64,000 bases of DNA from contig NZ_FXWM01000001.1 of NCBI RefSeq assembly GCF_900177675.1, forward strand, positions 5,899,001 to 5,963,000, written 5' to 3'. Position numbers and translations under genes: made by a program. Within the stretch, counting starts at the first letter, position 1, and every line of letters starts with the position of its first letter. The notes under the pieces are model-generated. The model saw only the letters and a list, made by a program, of their open reading frames with translations. It made no database searches and was not told where the DNA came from. This stretch comes from Bacillus sp. OV166 (GTDB taxonomy: Bacteria > Bacillota > Bacilli > Bacillales > Cytobacillaceae). This document shows positions 36,551 through 45,219 of this stretch, piece by piece.

Positions 36551-37495
36551 TTATTGCTCGTATTGTAAAAACGGATCGACGATGGTAATTTTTTGAGCTT
36601 CAGCATCACTAATTCCAGCATAAACATCAGCCGTACCATCTTGTTTTCGAACTAACCCGCCGCTAAACACGACATCCACTAAGTCTGGGCGCTTCGTTGG
36701 ACCAGGAAGGAACTGACTTCTTGTTGCGATTAGCTCCATGTCGGAGAATACGCTCGTTTCCGGGTCAAGCGCAAACACCATTGGGTAATAATGGCGGTTT
36801 CCTTCATCATCAAAGTAGGCAACATGTCCCAATACTCCAACAAGACCATTTGATAAAAGGTGCGGCTCGTTCGCTCCGCCCCATTCTTCATCAATGAACT
36901 GCCCTTGTAGTAACGGTGCTTCGTTAACCACATCAATCGTCAATTCTTCTAATGAAGAAAATCGAGTCCAGCCAATTTTTCCTCTTCCGCCTTTTTCACC
37001 CTGAGGTCTCGTTAATACCCCTATGCTGCCATCCTTTAGCTCTACTAATCGAAGGTCCTTCATCCCGTCTGGACCTTTTGCAAATTCTTGTAAGCTTGCA
37101 ATCGATTGACCTTTATAAAAAACAGTTCTCCAGCCAAGTTGTCCTTCATTGGTTGGATGAGGGAAAATTTGAACGCCCCCCAATACTAGCTCTCCAGCTA
37201 TTCGAGTAAAGAAAGGATCTTGTAACTCAAGAACGGGTGCCTTTTCTCTTGGAACCCATTCACCGTTTCTCTCGACAAAGAAGTATACATTGGAATGTTC
37301 ACTGTCACGTGACTCCACTCGTCCGGCAATCACAAGCTCCCCTTCATCTTCAAACGGTGCGCTAATATTATAGACATCATTTTCACCAATGCCTGAGAAT
37401 ACAATTTTTTCAGGATTAGTTGGTTGTGTTTTCGAAGTATATTCCTCTAAAAGCTGTTCACAAGTTTGAGCATTACCTTTCCTTAACAAGACCAT
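36551..37495 (-). CDS. DUF1861-family protein, probable beta-propeller
   Basis: A 314 aa protein resembling DUF1861. Repeated short beta-strand motifs (for example DPFFTRIAGELVLGG and GGANEPHLLSNGLVGV) suggest a five-bladed propeller related to the GH32/43/68/130 folds. Function is not established to my knowledge. It starts inside the GH13 gene (23 bp overlap) and is followed by the GH130 gene after 31 bp, an arrangement that suggests a second enzyme of mannoside breakdown or a partner of the phosphorylase. Confidence 0.75.
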   Translation of the reverse strand: MVLLRKGNAQTCEQLLEEYTSKTQPTNPEKIVFSGIGENDVYNISAPFEDEGELVIAGRVESRDSEHSNVYFFVERNGEWVPREKAPVLELQDPFFTRIAGELVLGGVQIFPHPTNEGQLGWRTVFYKGQSIASLQEFAKGPDGMKDLRLVELKDGSIGVLTRPQGEKGGRGKIGWTRFSSLEELTIDVVNEAPLLQGQFIDEEWGGANEPHLLSNGLVGVLGHVAYFDDEGNRHYYPMVFALDPETSVFSDMELIATRSQFLPGPTKRPDLVDVVFSGGLVRKQDGTADVYAGISDAEAQKITIVDPFLQYEQ

Positions 37496-39080
37496 TTCCT
37501 ATTTCCCCCTTTAGGATCATTGCTTCATTCGCTAAAATTCTTATAACGTTTTCACGATCCAACCTCGTTCGTTTTGTCGAAAGTAACAACTTCATATCAG
37601 CTGCTACATCTAGCGTTTTTGGTTGATTAGTGAAATTCAAAACTATTAATATATTTTCAAATGAATCCGTTCTGACGAAATAGATCATTCCATCTTCATT
37701 CCGTAAAAATTCATAATCTCCGCACTTTAGAGATGAATGTTCCTTTCGCAGTTTCAACAAACTTTTATAAAAAGAAAACATCGATTCCGGATCATTTATC
37801 TGGTCTTCAACAGTAACTTTGTATGCATCCTCTGGAACCGTAATCCACGGTATACCCTCTGAAAAGCCAACATTCGCTTGTGAATTCCATTGCATCGGGG
37901 TACGTGACTTATCGCGTGATTTTTCATTCGCAACAACTAGGGCTTCCTCATTTGACTTACCTGCTTGTAATGCGAGTTTATAGCCCATGATCCCTTGAAC
38001 ATCCTTCATTTTCGATATATCGTCTGTAATACAATCTCTCATTCCAATTTCATCGCCGAAATAAATGAACGGAACACCTCTCGCTGTAAGCATCAAAGCA
38101 GCAATTAGTTTGGCCCGGTCCTCATCACCGCCAAATCGTGAAATATGTCGGGGCATATCATGACTTGAAAAGAACAAAGTTGGAATTTGAGTGGAATCAT
38201 AAGCTTTCTCAGTTCCAACTAATTGCTGATAGAGCTTATCCACATCAAAATTTTCCATGCTTCCGATATTAAAATTAAAGACAACATCTAATTTGTTAAG
38301 ACCAGAGTATTGCTTAAGAATATCCAGTTCCTCGGAACCAACCTCACCAACGAGAAATTTATCCGGATACTGATGTACAAACTCGGCAATTTCCTCAATA
38401 ACTGCTAAAATACCTTCCTGATCCTTATCATATAAATGGATTTGTTCCTCATCATATGGATTGTCAATAAACGAATCATTTACCTTTAAGAAGTTGATGA
38501 CATCTAGCCGAAAACCATCGATTCCCTTTTCAAGCCAAAACTTCATCACATCAAACATGGCATGTTTCACTTCAGGATTGGACCAATTTAGATCGACCTG
38601 TTCCTTCGCAAAAGCATGATAATAATATTGATTCGTCCCAGCATCGTATTCCCAAGCCGGACCGCCAAAGAAAGACACCCAATTATTCGGCATATCTCTC
38701 CAAATATACCAATCACGTTTCGGATGCTCCTTTGATGACTTTGATTCTTGGAACCATTGATGATCAGAAGAAGTGTGATTGAGTACTAAATCTGCAATTA
38801 CCTTGATACCACGTTGATGTGCTTCTTGTATAAACGTTTCAAAATCCGCCATCGTTCCATAATCCGGATCGATTCCATAGTAATCAGAAATGTCATAGCC
38901 ATTATCGACTTTAGGTGATGGATAAAAGGGAGTGAGCCACAATCCATCAATCCCTAATTCCTTTAAATAGTCGAGTTTTGAAGTGATTCCAGCAAAGTCG
39001 CCGATTCCATCACCATTTCCATCTTTAAAGCTGGGCATGTAGATTTCATAAAATGTCGATTGTTTCCACCATTTCACCAT
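37473..39080 (-). CDS. GH13 alpha-glucosidase, oligo-1,6-glucosidase-like
   Basis: A 535 aa intracellular alpha-amylase-family enzyme. Conserved regions: DLVLNHTS (97-104), GFRLDVINF with nucleophile Asp193, GEVGS with acid/base Glu246, and FFSSHDMPR with Asp308 (normally N-H-D, here S-H-D). Val194 after the nucleophile is the residue associated with alpha-1,6 preference in GH13_31 enzymes. It probably removes an alpha-glucosyl group. It stands between the permeases and DUF1861 in a mannoside operon, so the imported substrate may contain alpha-glucose, or the enzyme may be an accessory hydrolase. Confidence 0.88.
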   Translation of the reverse strand: MVKWWKQSTFYEIYMPSFKDGNGDGIGDFAGITSKLDYLKELGIDGLWLTPFYPSPKVDNGYDISDYYGIDPDYGTMADFETFIQEAHQRGIKVIADLVLNHTSSDHQWFQESKSSKEHPKRDWYIWRDMPNNWVSFFGGPAWEYDAGTNQYYYHAFAKEQVDLNWSNPEVKHAMFDVMKFWLEKGIDGFRLDVINFLKVNDSFIDNPYDEEQIHLYDKDQEGILAVIEEIAEFVHQYPDKFLVGEVGSEELDILKQYSGLNKLDVVFNFNIGSMENFDVDKLYQQLVGTEKAYDSTQIPTLFFSSHDMPRHISRFGGDEDRAKLIAALMLTARGVPFIYFGDEIGMRDCITDDISKMKDVQGIMGYKLALQAGKSNEEALVVANEKSRDKSRTPMQWNSQANVGFSEGIPWITVPEDAYKVTVEDQINDPESMFSFYKSLLKLRKEHSSLKCGDYEFLRNEDGMIYFVRTDSFENILIVLNFTNQPKTLDVAADMKLLLSTKRTRLDRENVIRILANEAMILKGEIGNGLVKER

Positions 39081-39101
39081 TGTGTAAGAACTCCAATTCT
39101 A

Positions 39102-39932
39102 TTACTTAAGTGTAAACTGCATACCTTCTTGGAACTTTTTCGCGAATAGTAAGAAGATAATAATAATAGGAAGAGTTAACAGAACTGATGCTGCGTACAT
39201 CGGGCCTGGATAGCCGCCGTATGGACCGAACATTTGTGATAAAAGGACGTTCAGCGTGAGCATATTATCGCTCTTAGCCACTAACATATCCCATAACAAC
39301 TCCGTCCATCTTTCCATAAACAAGAATAAGAAGATAACAGTCGTAATCGATTTCGACATTGGCAGTACGACTTTAAACATAATTTGCAATTCACTCGCAC
39401 CATCTAATTTCGCCGCTTCAATAAATGTATCTGGAATCGCCTTAAAGAAGTTCGTATACATAAACACTGCCCACAAACTCATCGCTTTCGGCAAAATCAT
39501 TCCCCAATAAGAGTCATACATTCCGAGTCGTTGAATCACAAGGAACGTCGGAATTAACAAAATAATCGCTGGGAAAAACATTTGAAATAAAATAACGTTA
39601 TTAACTGTGTCTCTTCCTTTAAAGGGCATTTTCGCTAATGCATAAGCAACCATTACCCCAGTTACCATCATTAAAAAGGTTGAAGCACCCGATACAATAA
39701 AACTGTTTATAAACGCATTAAGCCATGGCCTCGGGATGACCGCTTCTCCTCCACCGAGCAGCCATTGATACGATTTCAAGCTGTACTCTGTTGGAATTAG
39801 CTTCTTATCTACTTGGTCCCAATCAGCAAAAGAATTTAGTACCATATAAATATACGGAAAGATCATAATCAGTAAGAGAACAACGGCAATTAGGTAACGA
39901 AACCATAATCCATTTTTCTTAGCTCCACCCAT
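39102..39932 (-). CDS. carbohydrate ABC transporter permease, MalG type
   Basis: A 276 aa permease with six predicted helices and EAA loop FIEAAKLDGASELQIMFKV. Its start lies 14 bp inside the preceding permease gene, so the two are translationally coupled. Component of the importer in the mannoside operon. Confidence 0.9.
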   Translation of the reverse strand: MGGAKKNGLWFRYLIAVVLLLIMIFPYIYMVLNSFADWDQVDKKLIPTEYSLKSYQWLLGGGEAVIPRPWLNAFINSFIVSGASTFLMMVTGVMVAYALAKMPFKGRDTVNNVILFQMFFPAIILLIPTFLVIQRLGMYDSYWGMILPKAMSLWAVFMYTNFFKAIPDTFIEAAKLDGASELQIMFKVVLPMSKSITTVIFLFLFMERWTELLWDMLVAKSDNMLTLNVLLSQMFGPYGGYPGPMYAASVLLTLPIIIIFLLFAKKFQEGMQFTLK

Positions 39933-40797
39933 TTCGTTTCCCCCACATTTCTAAGAGTTTTCGAATGATTAAAATTGAAACAAACGTTACTACCGAAGCG
40001 ATAATTGCAATCGCTGAAGCATAGCCTGCTTGAAGATTTGAGAACGCTCTTGTAAAAATCTCCATTTGCCATGTATTGGTTGCAAAATTTGGTCCACCGC
40101 CTGTTAATTGGTAAACCTCTGTGAAAATACCAAACGTAACACCGATTGATAAAATTAATACGGTGAATAAAGCAGGGTAAAGGAGCGGGAAAGTAATTTT
40201 CCAGAAACGCTGCCAAGGAGTTACCCCATCAATCATCGCCGCTTCGTATACTTCCTTACTAATGCTCTCAAAACCTGACGTTAAAATAAGGGCGTAGTAC
40301 CCGGTGAATTTCCAAGCGATAATCATTGCAACCACAAAGAGTGCTGCAAACGGACTTCCAAGCCAATTAATATCTAATCCAAGGGAGTCTCGCAAGAATT
40401 CATTTACCGGACTGTTGTACGATAAAATCCCTTTAACGATAAATGATGATACAACCCCAGATGCTAAATAAGGCAGGAAAAAACCAATTAAAAATAGCCC
40501 TTTAAATTTAGGTAATCCTTGAACGATTAAGGCCACGATAATCGAAGATGCAACAACTAATGGTACAAATAAAGCCATAAATTTAAAGCTTACAAAAAAT
40601 GCACTTTGGACACCCGGGCTCTTAAAGGCCTCCATGTAATTTTCCAATCCAACAAAACTAAAAGTTGGTGCAATTAAATTCCAATCGGTAAAGGATAAAA
40701 ACAGTGACCACCCCAGTGGGATTAGAAAGAAAACGACCGCATATATAAGATAAGGACTGGCAAATAGCCAGCCCATCCTTCCTTGCTTAGTGCTCAT
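39919..40797 (-). CDS. carbohydrate ABC transporter permease, MalF type
   Basis: A 292 aa permease with six predicted helices and EAA loop VYEAAMIDGVTPWQRFWKI. The start codon shares a base with the stop of the binding-protein gene (TAATG), in contrast to the other two ABC operons, where a hairpin lies at this junction. Confidence 0.9.
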   Translation of the reverse strand: MSTKQGRMGWLFASPYLIYAVVFFLIPLGWSLFLSFTDWNLIAPTFSFVGLENYMEAFKSPGVQSAFFVSFKFMALFVPLVVASSIIVALIVQGLPKFKGLFLIGFFLPYLASGVVSSFIVKGILSYNSPVNEFLRDSLGLDINWLGSPFAALFVVAMIIAWKFTGYYALILTSGFESISKEVYEAAMIDGVTPWQRFWKITFPLLYPALFTVLILSIGVTFGIFTEVYQLTGGGPNFATNTWQMEIFTRAFSNLQAGYASAIAIIASVVTFVSILIIRKLLEMWGKRNGWS

Positions 40798-42119
40798 TAT
40801 TTAAGAGCCCCCTCAATTGCTTCTTGCATGTCCTTCCAGGCAGTTTTCGGATCTTTCTCACCTTTGACCACTGGATTAAAAGCATGTTGACCAATTAATG
40901 TTTGGATATCATTGTATTTCGCATTATCCATTGGAGGGACACCATTTGGAACGGCAGCTGCATATGGTTGTAATGCTGGGTTTTTGTCAAAGAACGCTTT
41001 AAACGCATCATTTGATGTTAAATCATCACGAGCAGGTGGTAAGCTTGTCTTTTCAAGCCATTTCGCATCATTTTTAGGGTTCGAATATACCCACTTAATG
41101 AATTCCATCGCTGCTTTTTGTTCTTCTTTTGTTGCAGAAGCGTAAACAACTAGACCTTTTGTATCAGCAAACGTTTTAACATTGGCAGTATCCATACCAT
41201 CTGGTACAGGTGGTGCTGCTAAAGTATAAGTTTCGTTGAATTTCATATCCGGGAATTTTTCTGCCCAGTAAGGAATAGTCCAAGGACCAACATCGACGAA
41301 GATTCCTAAACCACTTTCAAACGGATCTTTTGACTGTCTTGTTAATAATGCATCTGCTTTACGTAGATCATCCATTAAGCCAAGTACCTGTTCGCCAGCT
41401 TTTTTATCAGCAGTGAATTTCGTTCCTTCAACAAACTTGTTACCGTTTGATGCAGCATCATACAACATGAAGAAGTCGAACCATCTTTTCCAAGCTGTTG
41501 GGTCGGCAAGGTCTGCTTTTGCCCATAGATATTTCTTTGGATATTTTTGCTTTAATTTCTTCGCCACATCTAACATTTCGCTATATGTTTTTGGCGGCTC
41601 GTTATAGCCAAGTTCTTTTAAAATGTCCAATCTCCAGCCAAATAACATCGCATTGGAGTAAATTGGTAATACGTATTGGTGGCCGTCCGCAAATTCCCAA
41701 CTTTTCATCGTATTTTCCATATTACGATTTTTCTTTACTTCATCCCAGCCATCTAACTCATCTAATGGAACAAGTGCTTTACTGTCAGATAATTGGGCGG
41801 CAAAACCACGATTAATATTTTCAGACATAGTCGGTGCACTTTTACCAGCGATTGCAGATTGAATACTTGCTTCAGATGTTGGGCTTTCCTTCATCGGACT
41901 AACATTAACTTTGATTTTAGGATTTTCCTTTGTAAACTCTGCTGCTACTTCCTTCCAATACACTTGTTGTGTTGGGTTTGGCGCAGCCCAGAATTCGATC
42001 GTCGTTACTCCATCTTTTTTTCCTGTTTCTTGCTCTTTGTTACCTGTAGAGCAGGCAGCAAGACCAGAAACAGTAAGAGAAGCTGCAAATAAGATTGATG
42101 CTACTTTTTTCATTTTCAT
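40797..42119 (-). CDS. extracellular solute-binding lipoprotein of a mannoside-type ABC importer
   Basis: A 440 aa CUT1 binding protein with a signal peptide ending in the lipobox LAAC (Cys23) and a Lys/Glu-rich linker. First gene of the operon ABC-GH13-DUF1861-GH130, opposite a divergent LacI regulator. The ligand is presumably a manno- or glucomanno-oligosaccharide, inferred only from neighbours. Confidence 0.9.
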   Translation of the reverse strand: MKMKKVASILFAASLTVSGLAACSTGNKEQETGKKDGVTTIEFWAAPNPTQQVYWKEVAAEFTKENPKIKVNVSPMKESPTSEASIQSAIAGKSAPTMSENINRGFAAQLSDSKALVPLDELDGWDEVKKNRNMENTMKSWEFADGHQYVLPIYSNAMLFGWRLDILKELGYNEPPKTYSEMLDVAKKLKQKYPKKYLWAKADLADPTAWKRWFDFFMLYDAASNGNKFVEGTKFTADKKAGEQVLGLMDDLRKADALLTRQSKDPFESGLGIFVDVGPWTIPYWAEKFPDMKFNETYTLAAPPVPDGMDTANVKTFADTKGLVVYASATKEEQKAAMEFIKWVYSNPKNDAKWLEKTSLPPARDDLTSNDAFKAFFDKNPALQPYAAAVPNGVPPMDNAKYNDIQTLIGQHAFNPVVKGEKDPKTAWKDMQEAIEGALK

Positions 42120-42366
42120 CTTCTATTCCTCCAATGACTAATATCTAATCCAATCTCTTATAAAAGTAGTAATTCCCTAATCAATTAGTAAACAATACAA
42201 ATTATTACGTTGGTTCCAATGGCGTCATTTCCTCATCTGACAGCGCTACCAATAGCTTTCAAAAAAAAGTATACTATTTGTAATCCAAGTCAAAAATTAT
42301 GGTATTAACCGAAACCCCTCATTTCTCAACATGCAATAATATAATTACAAAACAAAAAATAATTAT

Positions 42367-42382
42367 TTAGTAACGTTATTAA
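42367..42382. promoter_or_regulatory. LacI-type operator, divergent region (distal)
   Basis: TTAGTAACGTTATTAA is a palindrome with one mismatched pair and the same GTAACGTTA core as the site at 42503. It lies 248 bp upstream of the binding-protein start. The 455 bp divergent region between 42120 and 42574 holds no gene. Confidence 0.65.
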
Positions 42383-42502
42383 TCACCTTACAAATGCAAT
42401 TATTGCACCTTATTTTCATAATGTCAACTATTAATCATGTTATAAAGTGAAAATGAATAACATAAAATGATTGTCATAAACACTACTATTGTAAATTTCC
42501 AC

Positions 42503-42516
42503 TTGTAACGTTACAA
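42503..42516. promoter_or_regulatory. LacI-type operator, divergent region (lacI-proximal)
   Basis: TTGTAACGTTACAA is a perfect 14 bp palindrome, 58 bp before the lacI start codon. With the site at 42367 (centres 135 bp apart) it suits repression of both divergent promoters, possibly by looping. Confidence 0.75.
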
Positions 42517-42574
42517 TGTAATTACAAACAATTACAATTAATTATTATGATATACATTAAGGGAGAACAAAGAA

Positions 42575-43600
42575 ATGGAAAAAAAAGTGACCATGCAGGA
42601 TATAGCGGATCGGTTAAATATCTCGAAAAACTCCGTTTCCCAAGCATTATCTGGAAAGCCGGGAGTTAGCGAAGAAACCCGAAGGCTTGTACAAAATACT
42701 GCGGATGAACTAGGTTATTCCTATTCTAATAGTAGGAATCAAAATCAAGTTGAAAAAAAGACACTAAAAAACATCGCTCTAATTGCTTCTGATTATGCTT
42801 TTTCCCTCAAAAGCTTTTTTGGTGAAATTTACTTAAGTATTGAAAAAGAACTGCGAGCACGTGGGATGAATTTATTTATTGAACCAATTGATAGCATTTC
42901 AATCGATAATTTAACGCTTCCTTCTTTATTTACAAATCATGAAATTGATGGAGTTATAATCTTATCTCATATTAGTACAGACTACACCGCGAAAATTATT
43001 AGTACTGGTATCCCTACGGTTTTAATAGATCATCACGAACCTTCCTTACAGTCCGATTCGATTCTGACAAACAATCGCTTTGGAGCATTTACGGCTGTCG
43101 AGCATCTCATTCAACTTGGACATCAGGACATAGCCTTTGTCGGTGACGTTGATATTTCTCCAAGCTATCAAGAGAGATTAGAAGGATACTTACTTGCTTT
43201 AAGAAGATATAGGATACAACCTAAGGAAGTATTCATGTTTACAAACGCACAGGAAAATTTAAATGAAATCAATTTATTCATCGATAACCTTGTTGACCAG
43301 CCTTCCGCATGGTTTTGCGTGAACGATGGCCACGGATTTCTAGTGACATCCGTTTTACAGCAAAGAGGCTTCAAGGTACCTGAAGATGTCTCTGTATGCA
43401 GTTTTGACAATGGACAATTATCACAAATTGCCACTCCTGGGATTACGACAATGGATATCGATTTATATTATTATGGTAAAAAGGCAGTCGAACGGCTTTG
43501 TTGGAGAATGGAAAACAAAGATGAACCGATCCAGGAGATCCTGTTACCTACCAAATTAATCATAAGAGAGTCCACTGCTCAGAAAAAACAGTCGGAGTGA
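42575..43600 (+). CDS. LacI-family transcriptional regulator
   Basis: A 341 aa LacI-type repressor with a DNA-binding domain (VTMQDIADRLNISKNSVSQALSGKPGVS, residues 5-32) and a LacI ligand domain containing GAFTAVEHLIQLGHQDIAFVG and VSVCSFDNG. The ATG at 42575 follows GGGAGAAC. It is divergent from the ABC-GH13-GH130 operon, which it probably controls along with itself. It precedes a small kinase-like gene with nearly no gap. Confidence 0.9.
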   Translation: MEKKVTMQDIADRLNISKNSVSQALSGKPGVSEETRRLVQNTADELGYSYSNSRNQNQVEKKTLKNIALIASDYAFSLKSFFGEIYLSIEKELRARGMNLFIEPIDSISIDNLTLPSLFTNHEIDGVIILSHISTDYTAKIISTGIPTVLIDHHEPSLQSDSILTNNRFGAFTAVEHLIQLGHQDIAFVGDVDISPSYQERLEGYLLALRRYRIQPKEVFMFTNAQENLNEINLFIDNLVDQPSAWFCVNDGHGFLVTSVLQQRGFKVPEDVSVCSFDNGQLSQIATPGITTMDIDLYYYGKKAVERLCWRMENKDEPIQEILLPTKLIIRESTAQKKQSE

Positions 43601-43605
43601 TTCAC

Positions 43606-44118
43606 ATGAAAACCATTTATATTATTTCTGGACCTTGCGGAGTGGGTAAATCCACTCTTGCAAAAGAACTAGCAAGAACAGTAAAGAAAAGTACCCTTAT
43701 TAAAGGCGATGACTTCCTCTCTATGTATGAGGAAGACTCAGCACCGCCTTGGGAAGAAAATTTAGCAATCATGTGGAAAAATATGCTTTCAGTAACGCAA
43801 ACATTGATTCAACATGATTACAACGTGATTATCGATATAGTAGTGGAAGATGAATTAGAGTGGTTCTGTAAGCATTTCGCTTATCTGAATCTGAAGATTA
43901 AGTATGTAGTTTTGCGAGCTGATGAAAATATTTTAATAGAACGTTTGAATAAACGGGGTGATCAATTTTTAATTGACCGATCCTTATTTTTGCTAAATCA
44001 ACTTGAAAGTTCACCAGCAAATACGAAACATCTCCACGACACCACTGATAAAAAACCGGCTGAAGTATTAAAGGATATTATGAATTCTTCTAATTTTGAT
44101 TTAGATATTTCAAAATAG
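43606..44118 (+). CDS. P-loop kinase-like protein
   Basis: A 170 aa AAA/chloramphenicol-phosphotransferase-like protein with Walker A GPCGVGKST near the N-terminus and a Walker-B-like NVIIDIVV. A LID-like arginine segment (ENILIERLNKRGDQ) suggests a small-molecule kinase. The ATG at 43606 is preferred over GTG 43597 because GGAG lies 8 bases upstream. It is cotranscribed with the LacI gene (5 bp gap). The substrate is unknown. Confidence 0.75.
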   Translation: MKTIYIISGPCGVGKSTLAKELARTVKKSTLIKGDDFLSMYEEDSAPPWEENLAIMWKNMLSVTQTLIQHDYNVIIDIVVEDELEWFCKHFAYLNLKIKYVVLRADENILIERLNKRGDQFLIDRSLFLLNQLESSPANTKHLHDTTDKKPAEVLKDIMNSSNFDLDISK

Positions 44119-44145
44119 TATAGCATTTTCAAAAGGAGGTCCTTC

Positions 44146-45051
44146 ATGACCAATTCAAATAGTGCACCAGAAATCAACCTATCTCTCGTGAAACGGTTGA
44201 TTTCCGGACAATTTCCGCAATGGGCAAACCTTCACCTTGAGCCGTTCAATTCCACCGGGACGGAAAATGCCATCTATCGACTCGGTGAGGATATGTTCGT
44301 ACGATTACCCCGTGGTGATTGGGCCATCCAGCAGGTGGAGAAGGAGCAACGGTGGCTGCCGATCCTTGCACCGCACCTGCCGCTTACCATCCCAACACCG
44401 CTCGCGTTTGGAATGCCCGGAGAGGGTTATCCATGGCGCTGGTCCGTGTATCGATGGATCAAGGGTGAGAATGCGATTATGGGGCACATTGACAATCCAT
44501 ACCAAGCGGCGACCGAACTGGCTCAATTCGTTACCGCCCTGCAGCGGATCAATCCCGAAGGCGGTCCGCCCCCAGGGCATCACAACTTTGGACGCGGCCT
44601 GCCACTGGCAATGCGAGACGAAGGTGTCCGCGAAGCAATGGCAAATCTGCACAACACGATTGATACCGAAGCAGCAACCCTAGCGTGGGAAGCAGCTCTC
44701 CGGACACCAGTGTGGGACGGACCGCCCGTCTGGATCCATGGAGATCTTCTTGCCGGGAATCTGCTTGTCGAACAAGGGCGACTCAGTGCCGTCATTGACT
44801 TCGGGGGCCTTGGTGTGGGAGATCCTGCAAATGACTGGATGTTCGCGTGGAATTTGCTTTCCGTCGAAGGCCGGGAAATGTTGCACGCAGCGCATTCAGT
44901 TGATGACGCAACCTGGGCACGAGGGCGCGGCTGGGCATTGTCAGTAGGACTGACTGCCCTTCCTTACTACCAAAGCAGCAACCCCGTGTTCGCCGGTGTC
45001 GCCCGCCGCTTAATTGATGAAGTTCTCGCCGATTACAAGAAAGGCTTATGA
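44146..45051 (+). CDS. aminoglycoside phosphotransferase-family kinase
   Basis: A 301 aa protein of the APH family. The catalytic Brenner motif HGDLLAGN (His198, Asp200, Asn205) and the metal-binding DFG (218-220) are complete, and the first lobe shows LPRGDWAIQQVEKE. The start follows AAAGGAGG. The gene is visibly more GC-rich than its neighbours and uses many G/C-ending codons, a sign of transfer from a higher-GC donor. Whether it acts on antibiotics, or on another alcohol or sugar substrate, is open. Confidence 0.85.
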   Translation: MTNSNSAPEINLSLVKRLISGQFPQWANLHLEPFNSTGTENAIYRLGEDMFVRLPRGDWAIQQVEKEQRWLPILAPHLPLTIPTPLAFGMPGEGYPWRWSVYRWIKGENAIMGHIDNPYQAATELAQFVTALQRINPEGGPPPGHHNFGRGLPLAMRDEGVREAMANLHNTIDTEAATLAWEAALRTPVWDGPPVWIHGDLLAGNLLVEQGRLSAVIDFGGLGVGDPANDWMFAWNLLSVEGREMLHAAHSVDDATWARGRGWALSVGLTALPYYQSSNPVFAGVARRLIDEVLADYKKGL

Positions 45052-45100
45052 TTTGAAGTTACTTTACTGTAAAGTTTTTGCTTTTTATAAAAGACAATAA

Positions 45101-45142
45101 TGGGGATTCACGGTAATCAGACAAGTTTACCGTGAATCCCCA
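45101..45142. terminator. 16 bp perfect hairpin between convergent genes
   Basis: TGGGGATTCACGGTAA (45101-45116) and TTACCGTGAATCCCCA (45127-45142) are perfectly complementary, with a 10 nt loop. Neither side has a strong T run. It lies between a rightward and a leftward gene that converge, so it probably acts as a bidirectional terminator. Confidence 0.6.
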
Positions 45143-45219
45143 AAAATTCCGCTTACAGTCATATTTTTTCAAAAAATTAAACATTCAATTATAATTCAAG
45201 CTCTTCTTGTGTAGGAGAC

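Noticed and set aside
42240..42275. AGCTTTCAAAAA segment as a cre upstream of the mannoside operon
   Set aside because: The central CG of cre is missing, so the match is not convincing.
45101..45142. Long hairpin as a possible riboswitch or mobile-element end
   Set aside because: It lies between convergent genes with no downstream target, and there is no target-site duplication or transposase; a bidirectional terminator is simpler.
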